A DNA stretch of 64,000 nucleotides from MTP4 sp052056915 (GCF_052056915.1 NZ_CP195119.1:2232001-2296000); one strand, 5' to 3'. Positions 35,826-45,383 are shown, numbered from the stretch's first letter. A program made the numbers and translations. The notes: a model not told the origin generated them from the letters alone.

Positions 35826-36661
35826 AAAAGGTATTCGGCGTATTCGGAGACCCTATCGGACATTCCCTTTCCCCTGCCATGCACAACGCCGCCTTTTCCG
35901 CTCTCGGAATGGACTGCATTTACCATGCCTTCAGGGTGAAGCCGGAAAAGCTGGAAAATGCCATCTTCGGGGCCGAAGCCATGGGTTTCGGAGGTCTCAA
36001 CCTGACCGTGCCCCTGAAAGAGGCAGCTCTGAAACTGGACTGCGTCAAACCGGACCCCCTTGCAGTGGAAATAGGAGCCTTGAACACAATAGTGTTCAGG
36101 GACGGGGAAATCCTGGGCTACAACACCGACGGGCTCGGGGCCAGACAGGCACTCCTGGAATTTGCAGTGGAAATGGAGGGGTCTAAAGTATTGATCGCAG
36201 GAGCGGGGGGCGCAGCAAGGGCCATAGCCTTCCAGCTTGCAGCCGACGGAGCAGAAGTCCTAATCGCAAACCGAACCGAAACCAGGGCAGTTGAACTTGC
36301 AGAGGACATCTCTGCAGCGAAACTTCCGGGAAAAGTCAAAGGCACGGGGCTGCATGAGCTGGGAACCCTCATCCGGGAAACAGATATCCTGATTAACACC
36401 ACAACCCTCGGGATGCACCCCCACAGGGATGCGAGCATCGCGGAAGCAGAAGACCTCCATCCGGACCTTACAGTTTTTGATATCGTTTACAACCCCCTGG
36501 AGACAAAGCTCCTGAAGGACGCAAAAGCCGCCGGAGCAAAAACCGTTAGTGGAGCCCTGATGCTCGTGTACCAGGGTGCTGAGGCTTTCAGGCTCTGGAC
36601 AGGAACGGAACCGCCGGTGGAACTTATGAAAAAGACGGTCATGGAGGCTCTGAAGGTTTGA
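35822..36661 (+). CDS. aroE: Shikimate dehydrogenase
   Basis: This 279-aa NADP-dependent enzyme reduces 3-dehydroshikimate. FGDPIGHSLSPAMHNAAF binds substrate, NLTVPLKE carries the catalytic Lys, IAGAGGAARAIAF is the nucleotide loop and IANRTETRA the NADP-phosphate site. It overlaps aroD by 4 nt and the next gene by 4 nt (TTGA). Confidence 0.95.
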   Translation: MKKVFGVFGDPIGHSLSPAMHNAAFSALGMDCIYHAFRVKPEKLENAIFGAEAMGFGGLNLTVPLKEAALKLDCVKPDPLAVEIGALNTIVFRDGEILGYNTDGLGARQALLEFAVEMEGSKVLIAGAGGAARAIAFQLAADGAEVLIANRTETRAVELAEDISAAKLPGKVKGTGLHELGTLIRETDILINTTTLGMHPHRDASIAEAEDLHPDLTVFDIVYNPLETKLLKDAKAAGAKTVSGALMLVYQGAEAFRLWTGTEPPVELMKKTVMEALKV

Positions 36662-38097
36662 AACGGGAGCAGGAAGTAAAACCGGAAAAAACACCGGAAA
36701 AAACAAAGATCCTGATCCTCGGCGGGACAGGGGAAATGGGACAGTGGTTTACCCGCTTTTTCGGGGAAAGGGGGTACGAACTTACTGTCTGGGGCAAAGG
36801 GGGCAAGGTGGAAATTGCCAGAAAACTGGGAGTGCCTTTTGCAACTGACCTGGATTCCGCAATTTCCGAAAGCGATATCGTGATCGTTTCCGTGCCAATC
36901 AACGTAACGGAAGAAACGATTGCTGAAACCGCCCCGAAAATGAAAGCGGGAAGCCTCCTGATGGACTTTACTTCCACAAAGGTAAAGCCCGTGGAAGCCA
37001 TGAAGAAATTCGCTCCCCCGGGTGTTGAAATCCTGGGGACTCACCCTATGTTCGGGCCGACAATCCCGAGCCTCAGAGGACAGACCGTTATCCTGGTGCC
37101 GATAGAAGGGCGCTCGGAGAAATGGTTCCCGGTCATCAGGGAACTCTTTGAAGAAGGCGGAGCCCACGTGGAGGTCACAACGGCAGCCGAACACGACCGG
37201 CTGGTCTCCGTAGTGCAGGGGCTCACCCATTTTGCCTACATCAGTATCGGGACAACCATTGACAGGCTTGATTTCGATGTCAGGAAGTCCAGGAAATTCG
37301 TCAGTCCCGTCTACGACATCATGCTGGACTTCGTGGGCAGGATCCTGGGCCAGAACCCTTACCTCTACGCCCTGATCCAGATGGAAAACCCGAGTGTGAT
37401 CGAGGTGCACGACGCGTTCCTGGCGGAATGCAAAAACCTTTCGGAAATGGTAAGGGAACACGACGAAGAAGGCTTTGTCAGGAAAATGAAATCCGCAGCC
37501 CTGAAATACGGGGACACCTCTCATGCCCTTCGCAGGTCAGACAAGCTGATCAACTCCCGGATAGCGGAATACGAGATGGTCCTGAACTCCATCGGAAAAG
37601 TCTGCGGCTTTTACCATGTTTACTCCGGAAAAACCCATGTAGGCCTGCTCGAAAAAGTAAGGCCTGACGAAGTGCTCCTCTCAAAACTGGTTTCAAAAGG
37701 AACTTCCCCGCAGATCAAAAACAAATACATCCGGCTCAAACTTGAAAATCTTCGCCTCCTTTCCGAAACGGAACTTCGGGAATGGAGAAAAGAAAACCTG
37801 GAACACACGGTAAGGGACATTGCAGTCCTCATCCCCGCAGGAGCAAAACCGGAAATCATCCTGGACGCGATTTGCACGAACGAGCACCTGGCAGTTTGCG
37901 AAATAAGCGACATCTATACCGGGACCAGGGAAGCGGAAATAGAAAAAGAAGGACAGGGAACGGAAAGAACCGGCGTGACCTACAGGATAACTATTTTTGG
38001 TGATTGCAATGCCGATGAAGTAGAAAAAGAGACCACGGAACGGCTGCGTGGACTGGGCTGCCTGATCAGGGAGAAAAACCTGAAGCCCAAAAAATAA
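36658..38097 (+). CDS. tyrA: Prephenate dehydrogenase with C-terminal ACT-like domain
   Basis: This 479-aa enzyme converts prephenate to 4-hydroxyphenylpyruvate for tyrosine synthesis. The Rossmann motif is ILILGGTGEMGQW (about 17-29), followed by GTHPMFGPTIPSLRGQ and the helical dimer domain. Residues about 395-479 (RDIAVLIPAGAKPEIILDAI... YRITIFGD) look like an ACT-type regulatory domain. The start codon appears to be TTG at 36658, overlapping the aroE stop, because the nearest ATG lies inside the NAD-binding motif. Confidence 0.9.
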   Translation: MKREQEVKPEKTPEKTKILILGGTGEMGQWFTRFFGERGYELTVWGKGGKVEIARKLGVPFATDLDSAISESDIVIVSVPINVTEETIAETAPKMKAGSLLMDFTSTKVKPVEAMKKFAPPGVEILGTHPMFGPTIPSLRGQTVILVPIEGRSEKWFPVIRELFEEGGAHVEVTTAAEHDRLVSVVQGLTHFAYISIGTTIDRLDFDVRKSRKFVSPVYDIMLDFVGRILGQNPYLYALIQMENPSVIEVHDAFLAECKNLSEMVREHDEEGFVRKMKSAALKYGDTSHALRRSDKLINSRIAEYEMVLNSIGKVCGFYHVYSGKTHVGLLEKVRPDEVLLSKLVSKGTSPQIKNKYIRLKLENLRLLSETELREWRKENLEHTVRDIAVLIPAGAKPEIILDAICTNEHLAVCEISDIYTGTREAEIEKEGQGTERTGVTYRITIFGDCNADEVEKETTERLRGLGCLIREKNLKPKK

Positions 38098-38159
38098 AAG
38101 GAACTGACCCCTTACATCTTTAAAGGAATAAATCAATATAAACAGTAAAGAAGAGGGGT

Positions 38160-39701
38160 ATGATGCCTGAAGATAGATGGATAATTTATCTTATGTTTGC
38201 CCTTCTCACCCTCTTTATCTCTGTTTCATTTTTTTCAGATGGGGATAAGTTTGCGGAGGGAAGTGCAAACGAAATATACAACCAGACAGGAACTAATGTT
38301 TCAAACGAAGGTCCGATTGTAAATCTCATAAGCAGGCTGGAAACCGGCAGCCATGAAAGCCAACTGGACGCCGCAGCCGAGCTGGGACAGATGGGGCAGC
38401 CTGCAGCCGATGCCCTTATTGAAAAAATTGAAAACAAAGCTGCAGGACCGGGGGAAATAAACAATTACATGCTTCTCGCACTCCTTGAAACCGGCGACAA
38501 AAGAGCAGAAGATGTCCTTTTGAGGAGCCTTCAAGAAAAAGAGGCTGGATGGAAGGCAGTCAGCAGTATGGCTGAAGAAGATGAACGTGGAGAAATTTCG
38601 GAAGATATGCTGCAGGCCACAGAGGCAAAGGATAAAGCCCTGAGAAAGCACATTGCCAGTTCCCTTAATATCGATTACGGGGAAAAAACCGATGAGCTTG
38701 AAGAGGCCCTGACCTCCGAAGAACAGGACTACAATGCTTATGTTTCTATCGCCCTTTCGGAATCCGGAGCCCAGGAACCAGGAAATGAAACCGAGAAACT
38801 TTTAAGGGCTCTTAAAAGCGGAGACGGAAACATAAGACTGGCAGCTATAATGGCCCTTGGGGAAGGAGGAGAAGAAGCTGCAGTCGAACCCATTAACCAG
38901 ATCCTGAAACGGGATTATCCACTTGTCAGAAAAAGTGCAGCCTTTGCCCTCGGAAAAATAGGAAGTGACCGTGCAGTAGAAGTGCTGCTGAAAGAAATGA
39001 AAGCAAGTGAAGAGGAGCAGGTCAGGAGCAGTGCTGCAATCTCTCTTGGGAAAATAGGATCTGAAGAAGCCGTACCCTACCTGAGTGAGAGGCTCAGGGA
39101 AGGGAAAGTGGATGTAAGGAGCAGTGCAGCCCTTGCCCTGGGAATGGTCGGAGACGAAACGGCAGTGGAACCACTGATAGAAGTCCTTGAAAGCGGAAAA
39201 GCCGAAGACGGAAGGCTAAAGAGTGCTCTGAATACAAAACCGGAAGTCCGAAAAAGTGCCGTCCTGGCCCTGGGAGAAATCGGAAGTAAGGAAGCCACAG
39301 AGACACTTATCGACGTACTTCTAGATGAAGAAGAAGATCAGGAAGTTAGAAAAGCAGCAGTCGCAGCCCTGGGGAAAATAGGAGATCCGGAAGTAGTTGA
39401 TACCCTTTCAGGAGTACTTAACGACGCAGAAACGCCTTTGAACATTAAAACCGAAGTCATTCAAACCCTCGGGAAAATAGAGGATAAAAAAGCTGCAGAA
39501 ACCCTTATCGTAAGGCTGGATGATGAGAAATTCGAAAGTCCTGCCAGAGATGCCCTTGCAGGCATGGGAGAAGCGGCAGTGGAACCACTGATCGAATGCC
39601 TCTCGGGAGAGAATGAGGATCTGAAAACCGAAGCAGCCCTGCTATTGATTGAAATCGGGGACGAGAGAGCTGTTGAGCCTCTGATACATGCGTATCAGTA
39701 G
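38160..39701 (+). CDS. HEAT-repeat protein with N-terminal membrane anchor
   Basis: This 513-aa protein begins with a membrane segment (WIIYLMFALLTLFISVSFF, about 7-25). From about residue 50 onward it is built of HEAT/PBS-lyase-type repeats of about 31 residues, with many copies of the ALGKIGSxEAVxxLxxxL pattern. It is probably an exported scaffold for protein-protein contacts; no catalytic residues are apparent. GAGGGG precedes two adjacent ATGs (38160 and 38163). The stop is TAG, followed one codon later by TAA. A 20-codon relic of a similar gene end lies at 44542-44601. Confidence 0.87.
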   Translation: MMPEDRWIIYLMFALLTLFISVSFFSDGDKFAEGSANEIYNQTGTNVSNEGPIVNLISRLETGSHESQLDAAAELGQMGQPAADALIEKIENKAAGPGEINNYMLLALLETGDKRAEDVLLRSLQEKEAGWKAVSSMAEEDERGEISEDMLQATEAKDKALRKHIASSLNIDYGEKTDELEEALTSEEQDYNAYVSIALSESGAQEPGNETEKLLRALKSGDGNIRLAAIMALGEGGEEAAVEPINQILKRDYPLVRKSAAFALGKIGSDRAVEVLLKEMKASEEEQVRSSAAISLGKIGSEEAVPYLSERLREGKVDVRSSAALALGMVGDETAVEPLIEVLESGKAEDGRLKSALNTKPEVRKSAVLALGEIGSKEATETLIDVLLDEEEDQEVRKAAVAALGKIGDPEVVDTLSGVLNDAETPLNIKTEVIQTLGKIEDKKAAETLIVRLDDEKFESPARDALAGMGEAAVEPLIECLSGENEDLKTEAALLLIEIGDERAVEPLIHAYQ

Positions 39702-39716
39702 CTCTAAAAATGCGGT

Positions 39717-39757
39717 TAAAAAACCAATGCGGTTAAAAAAAACCGCATTTTTCATTT
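39717..39757 (+). terminator. Terminator hairpin after the HEAT-repeat gene
   Basis: The stem AATGCGGTT/AACCGCATT with a 6-A loop is followed by TTTTCATTT. A partial extra copy of the left arm lies just before it. Confidence 0.6.
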
Positions 39758-39828
39758 ATCACTTTCTCAAGAAGCTTCCCAGTTGTAAATAATCACAAAT
39801 ATACAAAAAATACGCTAAAATGTAAGAA

Positions 39829-39842
39829 TTATTTATAAATAA
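39829..39842 (+). promoter_or_regulatory. TATA box of the methyltransferase gene
   Basis: TTATTTATAAATAAC lies about 50 nt before the ATG at 39888. TTGGAGAAAG is the ribosome-binding region. Confidence 0.45.
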
Positions 39843-39887
39843 CTATGCACAAAATATTAAATTATTGGAGAAAGATAATAAGCAAGT

Positions 39888-40919
39888 ATGGCCAGACTAA
39901 TTGACCTTAACCCGCCGGTCAAATACATGGGGGAATTTCTCAGGGAAATTACGATGGGATTTGAAAGATCCCAGATCCTGTTTACTGCTTTTGAACTGGG
40001 CATGTTTACAAAACTAAAAAAGCCGATGACTTCAGAAGCCCTTATACGGGAAATGGGGCTTAATCCGGAAATCACGGCCCGATTTATGGACAGCCTGACA
40101 GCGATGAATTTGCTCTGCAAAAAAGGGGGATACTACCAGACAGCTCCTGAACTTGTGCCCTTTCTTGTTGAGGACGAACCTTATTTTTCTCTTTATCTGA
40201 AATCCGCTTTAAGAGAACGTAAAACCTGGATGAATCTGAAAGAAGTACTTGTTGAGGGAACTCTCCTAAAACCGGAAAAAGAAAAATTTGCCTATACCCG
40301 GGAGTCCCTTGAGTGGACTGCAAGGGACTGTATGCATAGGAGGTTGCAAAAAACCCTCAAACTGGTCTCCAGCCTCCCCGAGTTTAAAAGAGCCAGACGG
40401 CTGATTGACCTTGGGGGAGGACACGGGCTTTTTGCCATTGGCTTTGCCCAGGAAAACCCCCACCTTGAGGCTTTTGTGTATGACCGTCCTGAAATCACCG
40501 GACTCACCCAGGAGTATATCGAAAAATACGGTGTTCAGGAAAGGGTCAAAGTCCTCTCCGGGGACTATCTTCATGAGGACTTTGGGACCGGATATGACAT
40601 CGTCTTTGAAGCCCTTTCCCTGGAAGGGGGGCCCAAAGAAGCAAAAATCCTATACCAGAAGACTGCCGAAGCCCTGAAGCCGGAAGGACTTTTTATTACC
40701 CAGCTCTTCACCCTGGACGACTCCGGGACCTCCCCTCTTCCCACCCTCACCCTCGACCTCCGAGAAAAAGTCACGGGGCACAGGCAGTTGCACCTCATGA
40801 CCAATGCCGCGCTTTTCGAGCTTTTCAATAAAGTAGGGCTTTCAGGAGAACAGGTTCTTGACATTTCCATGGGAACTAACCTCCCGATGAGAATGGTAAT
40901 TGCAAGGAAAAAAACCTGA
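39888..40919 (+). CDS. SAM-dependent O-methyltransferase-like protein
   Basis: This 343-aa protein has the two-part architecture of plant/bacterial O-methyltransferases. An N-terminal winged-helix dimerisation domain (10-100: LFTAFELGMFTKLKKPMTSEALIREMGL) precedes a Rossmann methyltransferase fold (about 160-340) with SAM motif I, RLIDLGGGHGLFAIGFA. The Methyltransf_2 acidic motif (VYDRPEIT) is present. A substrate cannot be inferred. It is transcribed alone, with a promoter and terminator on either side. Confidence 0.88.
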   Translation: MARLIDLNPPVKYMGEFLREITMGFERSQILFTAFELGMFTKLKKPMTSEALIREMGLNPEITARFMDSLTAMNLLCKKGGYYQTAPELVPFLVEDEPYFSLYLKSALRERKTWMNLKEVLVEGTLLKPEKEKFAYTRESLEWTARDCMHRRLQKTLKLVSSLPEFKRARRLIDLGGGHGLFAIGFAQENPHLEAFVYDRPEITGLTQEYIEKYGVQERVKVLSGDYLHEDFGTGYDIVFEALSLEGGPKEAKILYQKTAEALKPEGLFITQLFTLDDSGTSPLPTLTLDLREKVTGHRQLHLMTNAALFELFNKVGLSGEQVLDISMGTNLPMRMVIARKKT

Positions 40920-41378
40920 AGAACGTTTACTGCCCTGGGGAAATGAACGTAGTTCAAAAAGAAAAAAAACTGTTTTTTAACCGTATCAACCGGCAAGCCG
41001 CATGAAAAAGTGTCCGCTTCTTTTAAAACTGCAAGTGAAGATAACGATCGGGAAAGATGCTGAAATATCACTGAAATAGCGCTGAAATAATGCTGGAAAA
41101 TGTAAGCAGCCGATGGAAACAAAGAATAGGAAATAAACAATAGGATCTGAAACAGATATAAATTTATTTATTTTAATGAATTGCACCAGATTTAAATAAG
41201 TTTAATTGTTATTTTTCCAATAAAAGTGTTATTTAATTCATTTATTTTCCTTTATTTTAGAAATTAATATTACTTAATTACTTTTAGATATGATTTTTCA
41301 TTAATTTATGCAATTACAATAACAAAGAAAGCTGCGGATAAGTGAGGAAATACACAAGCAGCAAAAAAGGTGAAAGTA
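40920..41378. other. AT-rich intergenic region upstream of ABC importer
   Basis: No gene is seen. It has an imperfect 13-bp repeat (GCTGAAATAxx, 41059-41095) and very AT-rich segments (41155-41320) likely to contain the importer promoter. I found no clear cobalamin riboswitch. Confidence 0.5.
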
Positions 41379-42554
41379 GTGAATACGAAAATAAAAGTCC
41401 TCTTCATAGCCCTCATATTCATGGCCTCAGTAGTTTTAAGCGGTTGTGTGGATAATTCAGCAGAAGGAGAGGACGGAAAGAGCAGCTATAATATAGATTC
41501 GGATATAGATTCAGAAACAGATTCTAATGCAGATCTCGATACGGATATTGATGAAGATTCTGATATAGAAACGATAACCATTACTGACGACATGGGTAGA
41601 GAAATCACGGTTCCCTTCCCCTGTGAAAGAACGGTTTTCCTGGTCGAAAACGCCATGAACTCAATGTATGCTGCCGGAGGAGCCGATAACATTGTGGGAA
41701 TTGGGGCTGTATGGCAGGAAGAGGAGAAAGCTCCTTTCTTCAGGGCAATTGACCCTAACTATGACAAAAAAAGGCTTTCGGAAGGAAATACCCAGCCTAC
41801 CGACGAAATCATGGCAAGCGTGAACCCTGAGCTCATATTCCTCTGGACAGCAGACTGGGATGAAAGTGCCATAAGAGCAAAAGAAGAAATTCTCGGAGTA
41901 CCGGTCTACGGGGTATCGATAGACAGCCTGGACGACCTGCAAAGACAGCTAGATACCTTCAGCAAGCTCACAGGCAAAGAGGAGCAAGGAGTAGAAGTCC
42001 TCAGGGTCATGAACGAAAGCATGGAAAAGGTAACTTATGTGACATGTCAGCTTGCTCCCGAAGAGAAGCCAACGGTGTACTGGATGTGGGGAGACATCTA
42101 CGGCACTGCCAGCCCGGAAAGTACCGCAAATGAACTCATGGAGAAGGCAGGCGGGGCAAACGTCCTGAATAACCAGAAAGAAAGCACGGAGAATATAGAA
42201 CATCCTGTCCTGAACCTCGAGACCCTCCTGGAATTGAATCCGGAGGTCATATACATGTGGTACAATGAAAACCTCAATCCGGAAGATATTATCGAAGGCA
42301 GGACCATTGATGGCGTGAACTTTGCGGACTGGCAGGAAATAGAAGCGGTCAAAAGCGGAAGAGTGTATGAAATCTCCGACCCCTTTGTCTACGACTTCCA
42401 TTCCCCGAGGCTGCCCCTTGCAATGATGCACGTCGCAAAGGACCTTCACCCGGACAGGTTCGCAGACCTCAACCTCACGGAAGAAACGGACAGGTTCTAT
42501 GTTGACGTATATGGCATCCACTATCCGGGACTCGAACCTGCGTCAGAGACATGA
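41379..42554 (+). CDS. ABC importer substrate-binding lipoprotein (iron/cobalamin type)
   Basis: This 391-aa periplasmic-type binding protein of the TroA/BtuF/FepB superfamily (PF01497) has a signal peptide with lipobox VVLSGC. An extreme Asp/Ser/Glu linker (IDSDIDSETDSNADLDTDID) follows, then ITITDDMGREITVPFPCERTVFL. A GTG at 41379 is preferred because AGGTGA lies six nt upstream; the GTG at 41370 is less well placed. It probably delivers iron chelates or corrinoids to the permease and ATPase encoded just downstream. Confidence 0.9.
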   Translation: MNTKIKVLFIALIFMASVVLSGCVDNSAEGEDGKSSYNIDSDIDSETDSNADLDTDIDEDSDIETITITDDMGREITVPFPCERTVFLVENAMNSMYAAGGADNIVGIGAVWQEEEKAPFFRAIDPNYDKKRLSEGNTQPTDEIMASVNPELIFLWTADWDESAIRAKEEILGVPVYGVSIDSLDDLQRQLDTFSKLTGKEEQGVEVLRVMNESMEKVTYVTCQLAPEEKPTVYWMWGDIYGTASPESTANELMEKAGGANVLNNQKESTENIEHPVLNLETLLELNPEVIYMWYNENLNPEDIIEGRTIDGVNFADWQEIEAVKSGRVYEISDPFVYDFHSPRLPLAMMHVAKDLHPDRFADLNLTEETDRFYVDVYGIHYPGLEPASET

Positions 42555-42560
42555 TCGACC

Positions 42561-43631
42561 ATGACGCTCTCGGAAACTGAAAAAGACCATGGGTACCCGG
42601 CCTGGGGGCCGGAAATCCCCTCCTTTTTAGAATGGAGAAATCTGGCACTTTTAATATTTTTACTCCTCCCGGTACCTGTGTTCTTCTTCTCGATGTTCCT
42701 CGGGAACTATCCTTTAAGCCCCACGGAAATAATCAGAGTGATTCTGGCCCATTTTACAGCATATGAATACAGCTATCCGTCGGTTTATGATACGGTAGTC
42801 TTCAATATCCGGTTCCCGAGAGTTCTCCTTGCCATGATGGTAGGGGCAGCTCTTTCAACAGCCGGAGCCACATTCCAGGGTATTTTTAGAAACCCCCTGG
42901 TAAGTCCTTACATCCTGGGGCTCTCTTCGGGAGCAGCTTTCGGGGCAGCACTTTCAATAGCCATTATCCCGAAAATCCCCGTCCAGGTAGGGGCTTTTAT
43001 CTTCAGCCTGGTCGCACTCGGATTTTCTTACATAACGGCTCGGACCGGAGGACAGACTTCAACTGTAGCCCTTGTGCTTGCAGGAGTAATTACGTCATCC
43101 ATTTTCGGAGCGCTGCTAGCCATAATTCAGTTTACGGTCGATGAAAAAGCCCTGCAGAGCATCGTCTACTGGAATATGGGCTGCCTGAACACCGCCTGCT
43201 GGTCCAAGTTTTTTGACTCATTCCCGCTTGTTGCAGCCGGCTGCCTGGTCATCTTTCTTTTGCGCTGGAAACTGAATGTTCTGGCCCTCGGGGAAGAAGA
43301 GGCAAAAGCCGTGGGAATGAACGTCGAACGGTACAAAGCGGTATTTATAATAGCTTCATCCCTTGCCGCATCGGCAGCTGTAGCTGTTGCAGGCATAATC
43401 GGGCTTGCAGGCCTGATCGTCCCCCACATGCTGAGAATGATTTTCGGACCGGACCATAAGAAACTCATACCCCTGTCAATAACCTTCGGAGCCACTTTCC
43501 TGGTGCTGGTAGACGACGTGGCAAGATCTGCATTCAGCTTTGAAATTCCGGTAGGAATCATTACCACACTCGTCGGAGCACCCTTTTTCCTCTATCTTCT
43601 GAGAAGCACGAAAGCAGGAGGCTGGGAATGA
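42561..43631 (+). CDS. FecCD-family ABC permease
   Basis: This 356-aa integral membrane protein has about ten transmembrane segments. Signature segments include FNIRFPRVLLAMMVGAALSTAGATFQGIFRNPLVSPYILGLSSGAAFGA and GIIGLAGLIVPHMLRMIFGPDHKKLIPLS of the BtuC/FecCD family. It starts six nt after the binding-protein stop and overlaps the ATPase gene by 4 nt. Confidence 0.94.
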   Translation: MTLSETEKDHGYPAWGPEIPSFLEWRNLALLIFLLLPVPVFFFSMFLGNYPLSPTEIIRVILAHFTAYEYSYPSVYDTVVFNIRFPRVLLAMMVGAALSTAGATFQGIFRNPLVSPYILGLSSGAAFGAALSIAIIPKIPVQVGAFIFSLVALGFSYITARTGGQTSTVALVLAGVITSSIFGALLAIIQFTVDEKALQSIVYWNMGCLNTACWSKFFDSFPLVAAGCLVIFLLRWKLNVLALGEEEAKAVGMNVERYKAVFIIASSLAASAAVAVAGIIGLAGLIVPHMLRMIFGPDHKKLIPLSITFGATFLVLVDDVARSAFSFEIPVGIITTLVGAPFFLYLLRSTKAGGWE

Positions 43632-44515
43632 CTGAAGATATTTTCCGGGAAAAAGAAGGCATCTCCATACGGGACATAAGCTTAAGCTATGAAAAGGATC
43701 TTGTATTGAACAGGATCAACTTTTCAATAAAAAAGGGATCGGTAGTTACCCTTGTAGGCCCTAACGGCTGCGGAAAGACAACCCTCCTCAAGATCATAAA
43801 CGGCTTTCTCAGGCAGAATGAAGGGACCGTGTACATCGACGGCCGGAATCTGGAAGGGGTTGCAAACCAGGAGCTTGCAAAAATTTTAGGCCACGTATCC
43901 CAGCTGCACAAATCTTCTTTTCCCTTCTCAGTGCTGGACGTTGTGCTCACAGGCCGTATGCCCCATATTCCCATGTTTTCAACCCCCGGAAAAAAAGATA
44001 TTGAAAAAGCCTACGAGGTCCTGGAATTCATGGGGATAGCACATTTTGCACAGAAATCCTACACCCAGCTCAGCGGGGGAGAAAGGCAGCTGGTTATGAT
44101 TGCAAAAGCCCTTGCACAGGAGCCGGACTTTCTTCTGCTTGACGAGCCGACCTCTTTCCTTGACCTGAAAAACCAGATACATGTCCTGAAAACCATCATC
44201 AACCTTTCCAGGACCAGACACATTACCGTGCTTATGACCCTGCATGAACCCAACCACGCCCTTTTGTTTTCGGACGAAATCATTTTGCTGAGAAAACTGG
44301 AGGACACGGGAAAAGGGAAATTTTCCGGTTCAGGCAGGTCTGCTTTCAATGCTTCATCCGAAAAAGAGGGAGAAACTACCTTTTCGGTAGAGAATATAGT
44401 AGTCTCGGGAGCGCCTGAAGCGGTAATGACTCCTGAAAAAATAGAGGAAGCATACGGAATACACGTAGATGTTCTGGAACATAAAGGGAAAAAGATGATT
44501 ATCCCTGCTATTTGA
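43628..44515 (+). CDS. ABC transporter ATPase (FecE/BtuD type)
   Basis: This 295-aa nucleotide-binding subunit has Walker A GPNGCGKTT (about 41-49), Q-loop HVSQLHKSS, signature LSGGERQ, Walker B FLLLDEPTSFLD and H-loop MTLHEPN. A C-terminal extension of about 60 residues (AFNASSEKEGETTFSVENI onward) is longer than in BtuD but fits FecE-like archaeal members. It completes the import operon. Confidence 0.94.
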   Translation: MTEDIFREKEGISIRDISLSYEKDLVLNRINFSIKKGSVVTLVGPNGCGKTTLLKIINGFLRQNEGTVYIDGRNLEGVANQELAKILGHVSQLHKSSFPFSVLDVVLTGRMPHIPMFSTPGKKDIEKAYEVLEFMGIAHFAQKSYTQLSGGERQLVMIAKALAQEPDFLLLDEPTSFLDLKNQIHVLKTIINLSRTRHITVLMTLHEPNHALLFSDEIILLRKLEDTGKGKFSGSGRSAFNASSEKEGETTFSVENIVVSGAPEAVMTPEKIEEAYGIHVDVLEHKGKKMIIPAI

Positions 44516-44541
44516 AAATTGTGTCAAAAATTATCTAGCCC

Positions 44542-44601
44542 TTGCTGCTAATTAAAATTGAGGATGAGAGGGCTGTAAAACCGCTCATCCGTTCCCCTGG
44601 C
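44542..44601 (+). pseudogene. Relic of a HEAT-repeat protein C-terminus
   Basis: Twenty codons read LLLIKIEDERAVKPLIRSPG, closely matching the last 20 residues of the HEAT protein ending at 39701 (LLLIEIGDERAVEPLIHAYQ). A TAG lies two codons upstream in frame, so the piece is not expressed. It marks a lost or recombined paralogue after the ABC operon. Confidence 0.55.
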
Positions 44602-44642
44602 AAGAATAATACTGAGAGCCGAAAACCAGGAAGATAAAAAAC

Positions 44643-45311
44643 TCAGACCAGGCTGATCAGGTCTTCCAGTGCAGCCTTCGGGTCTTTTGCTTTCACAATC
44701 CCGGATGCCAGGAGCACACCTACGGAACCAAGGTCAAGGGCTGCTTTGAGGTCCTCTCCTTTTGAGATTCCAGCGCCGCAGAGTACTTTTACCCCGGGCT
44801 TAAGGGCAGCCACAGCTTCAACAGAGCCGCTCACAACTTCAGGGTCGGCTTTTGAAACGGGAATCCCGGTCCCGATTAGTTCGGGGGGCTCGATTGCAAC
44901 GTAATCCGGTTCGAGGACTGCGGCTGCGGCTGTGGTAGGGACGTTATTGGTGCAGATGACGGTCCGGAGCCCGGCCTCTTTTGCTGCCCTCAGGGAGGCT
45001 TCGATTTCCGCAAGGGTAAGGCGGCGCTCGGAGTGGTTGATAAGAGTGCCGACAGCTCCTGCTTCTTTTATGCAGTTCCCGAAAACATGCCCCGTAAAGC
45101 TCCCTGCCCCGATTCCGTCCAGATGCTGGGAAAAGACCGGAAGCTCAACTTCCGAGGCTACCCTGTATATATCCGGAAGCTGGGGAGCTACTGCTATTTC
45201 AATGCCTGATTCTTCGGACACGGCCCTGCAGGCTTTTGCAATTTCAACTGCACCCTGGCCTGTACCCTGAAGGTAGGTTTTGTAATTCAGTAAGATGAAT
45301 GGAGAACCCAA
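44643..45311 (-). CDS. tpiA: Triosephosphate isomerase
   Basis: This 222-aa archaeal-type TIM interconverts glyceraldehyde-3-phosphate and dihydroxyacetone phosphate. LNYKTY carries the substrate Lys, LINHSERR the catalytic His and VAIEPPELIGTG the catalytic Glu. KVLCGAGISKGED and GVLLASGIVKA are phosphate-binding loops. The shorter length than bacterial TIM (about 250) is normal for archaea. Confidence 0.95.
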   Translation of the reverse strand: MGSPFILLNYKTYLQGTGQGAVEIAKACRAVSEESGIEIAVAPQLPDIYRVASEVELPVFSQHLDGIGAGSFTGHVFGNCIKEAGAVGTLINHSERRLTLAEIEASLRAAKEAGLRTVICTNNVPTTAAAAVLEPDYVAIEPPELIGTGIPVSKADPEVVSGSVEAVAALKPGVKVLCGAGISKGEDLKAALDLGSVGVLLASGIVKAKDPKAALEDLISLV

Positions 45312-45351
45312 GGAATATCCCCTCCTTAAAAATGAACAGAAAATGAAAAAG

Positions 45352-45383
45352 AAAAAGCGTGGAAACCCACGCTGTTTTTTTGT
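45352..45383. terminator. Bidirectional terminator hairpin after fae-hps
   Basis: The stem AGCGTGG/CCCACGCT with a three-base loop is followed by GTTTTTTT on plus, and preceded by A-runs giving T-runs on minus. Confidence 0.6.

Noticed and set aside
40920..41378. Cobalamin riboswitch upstream of the ABC importer
   Set aside because: I could not find the conserved riboswitch core in this AT-rich region.
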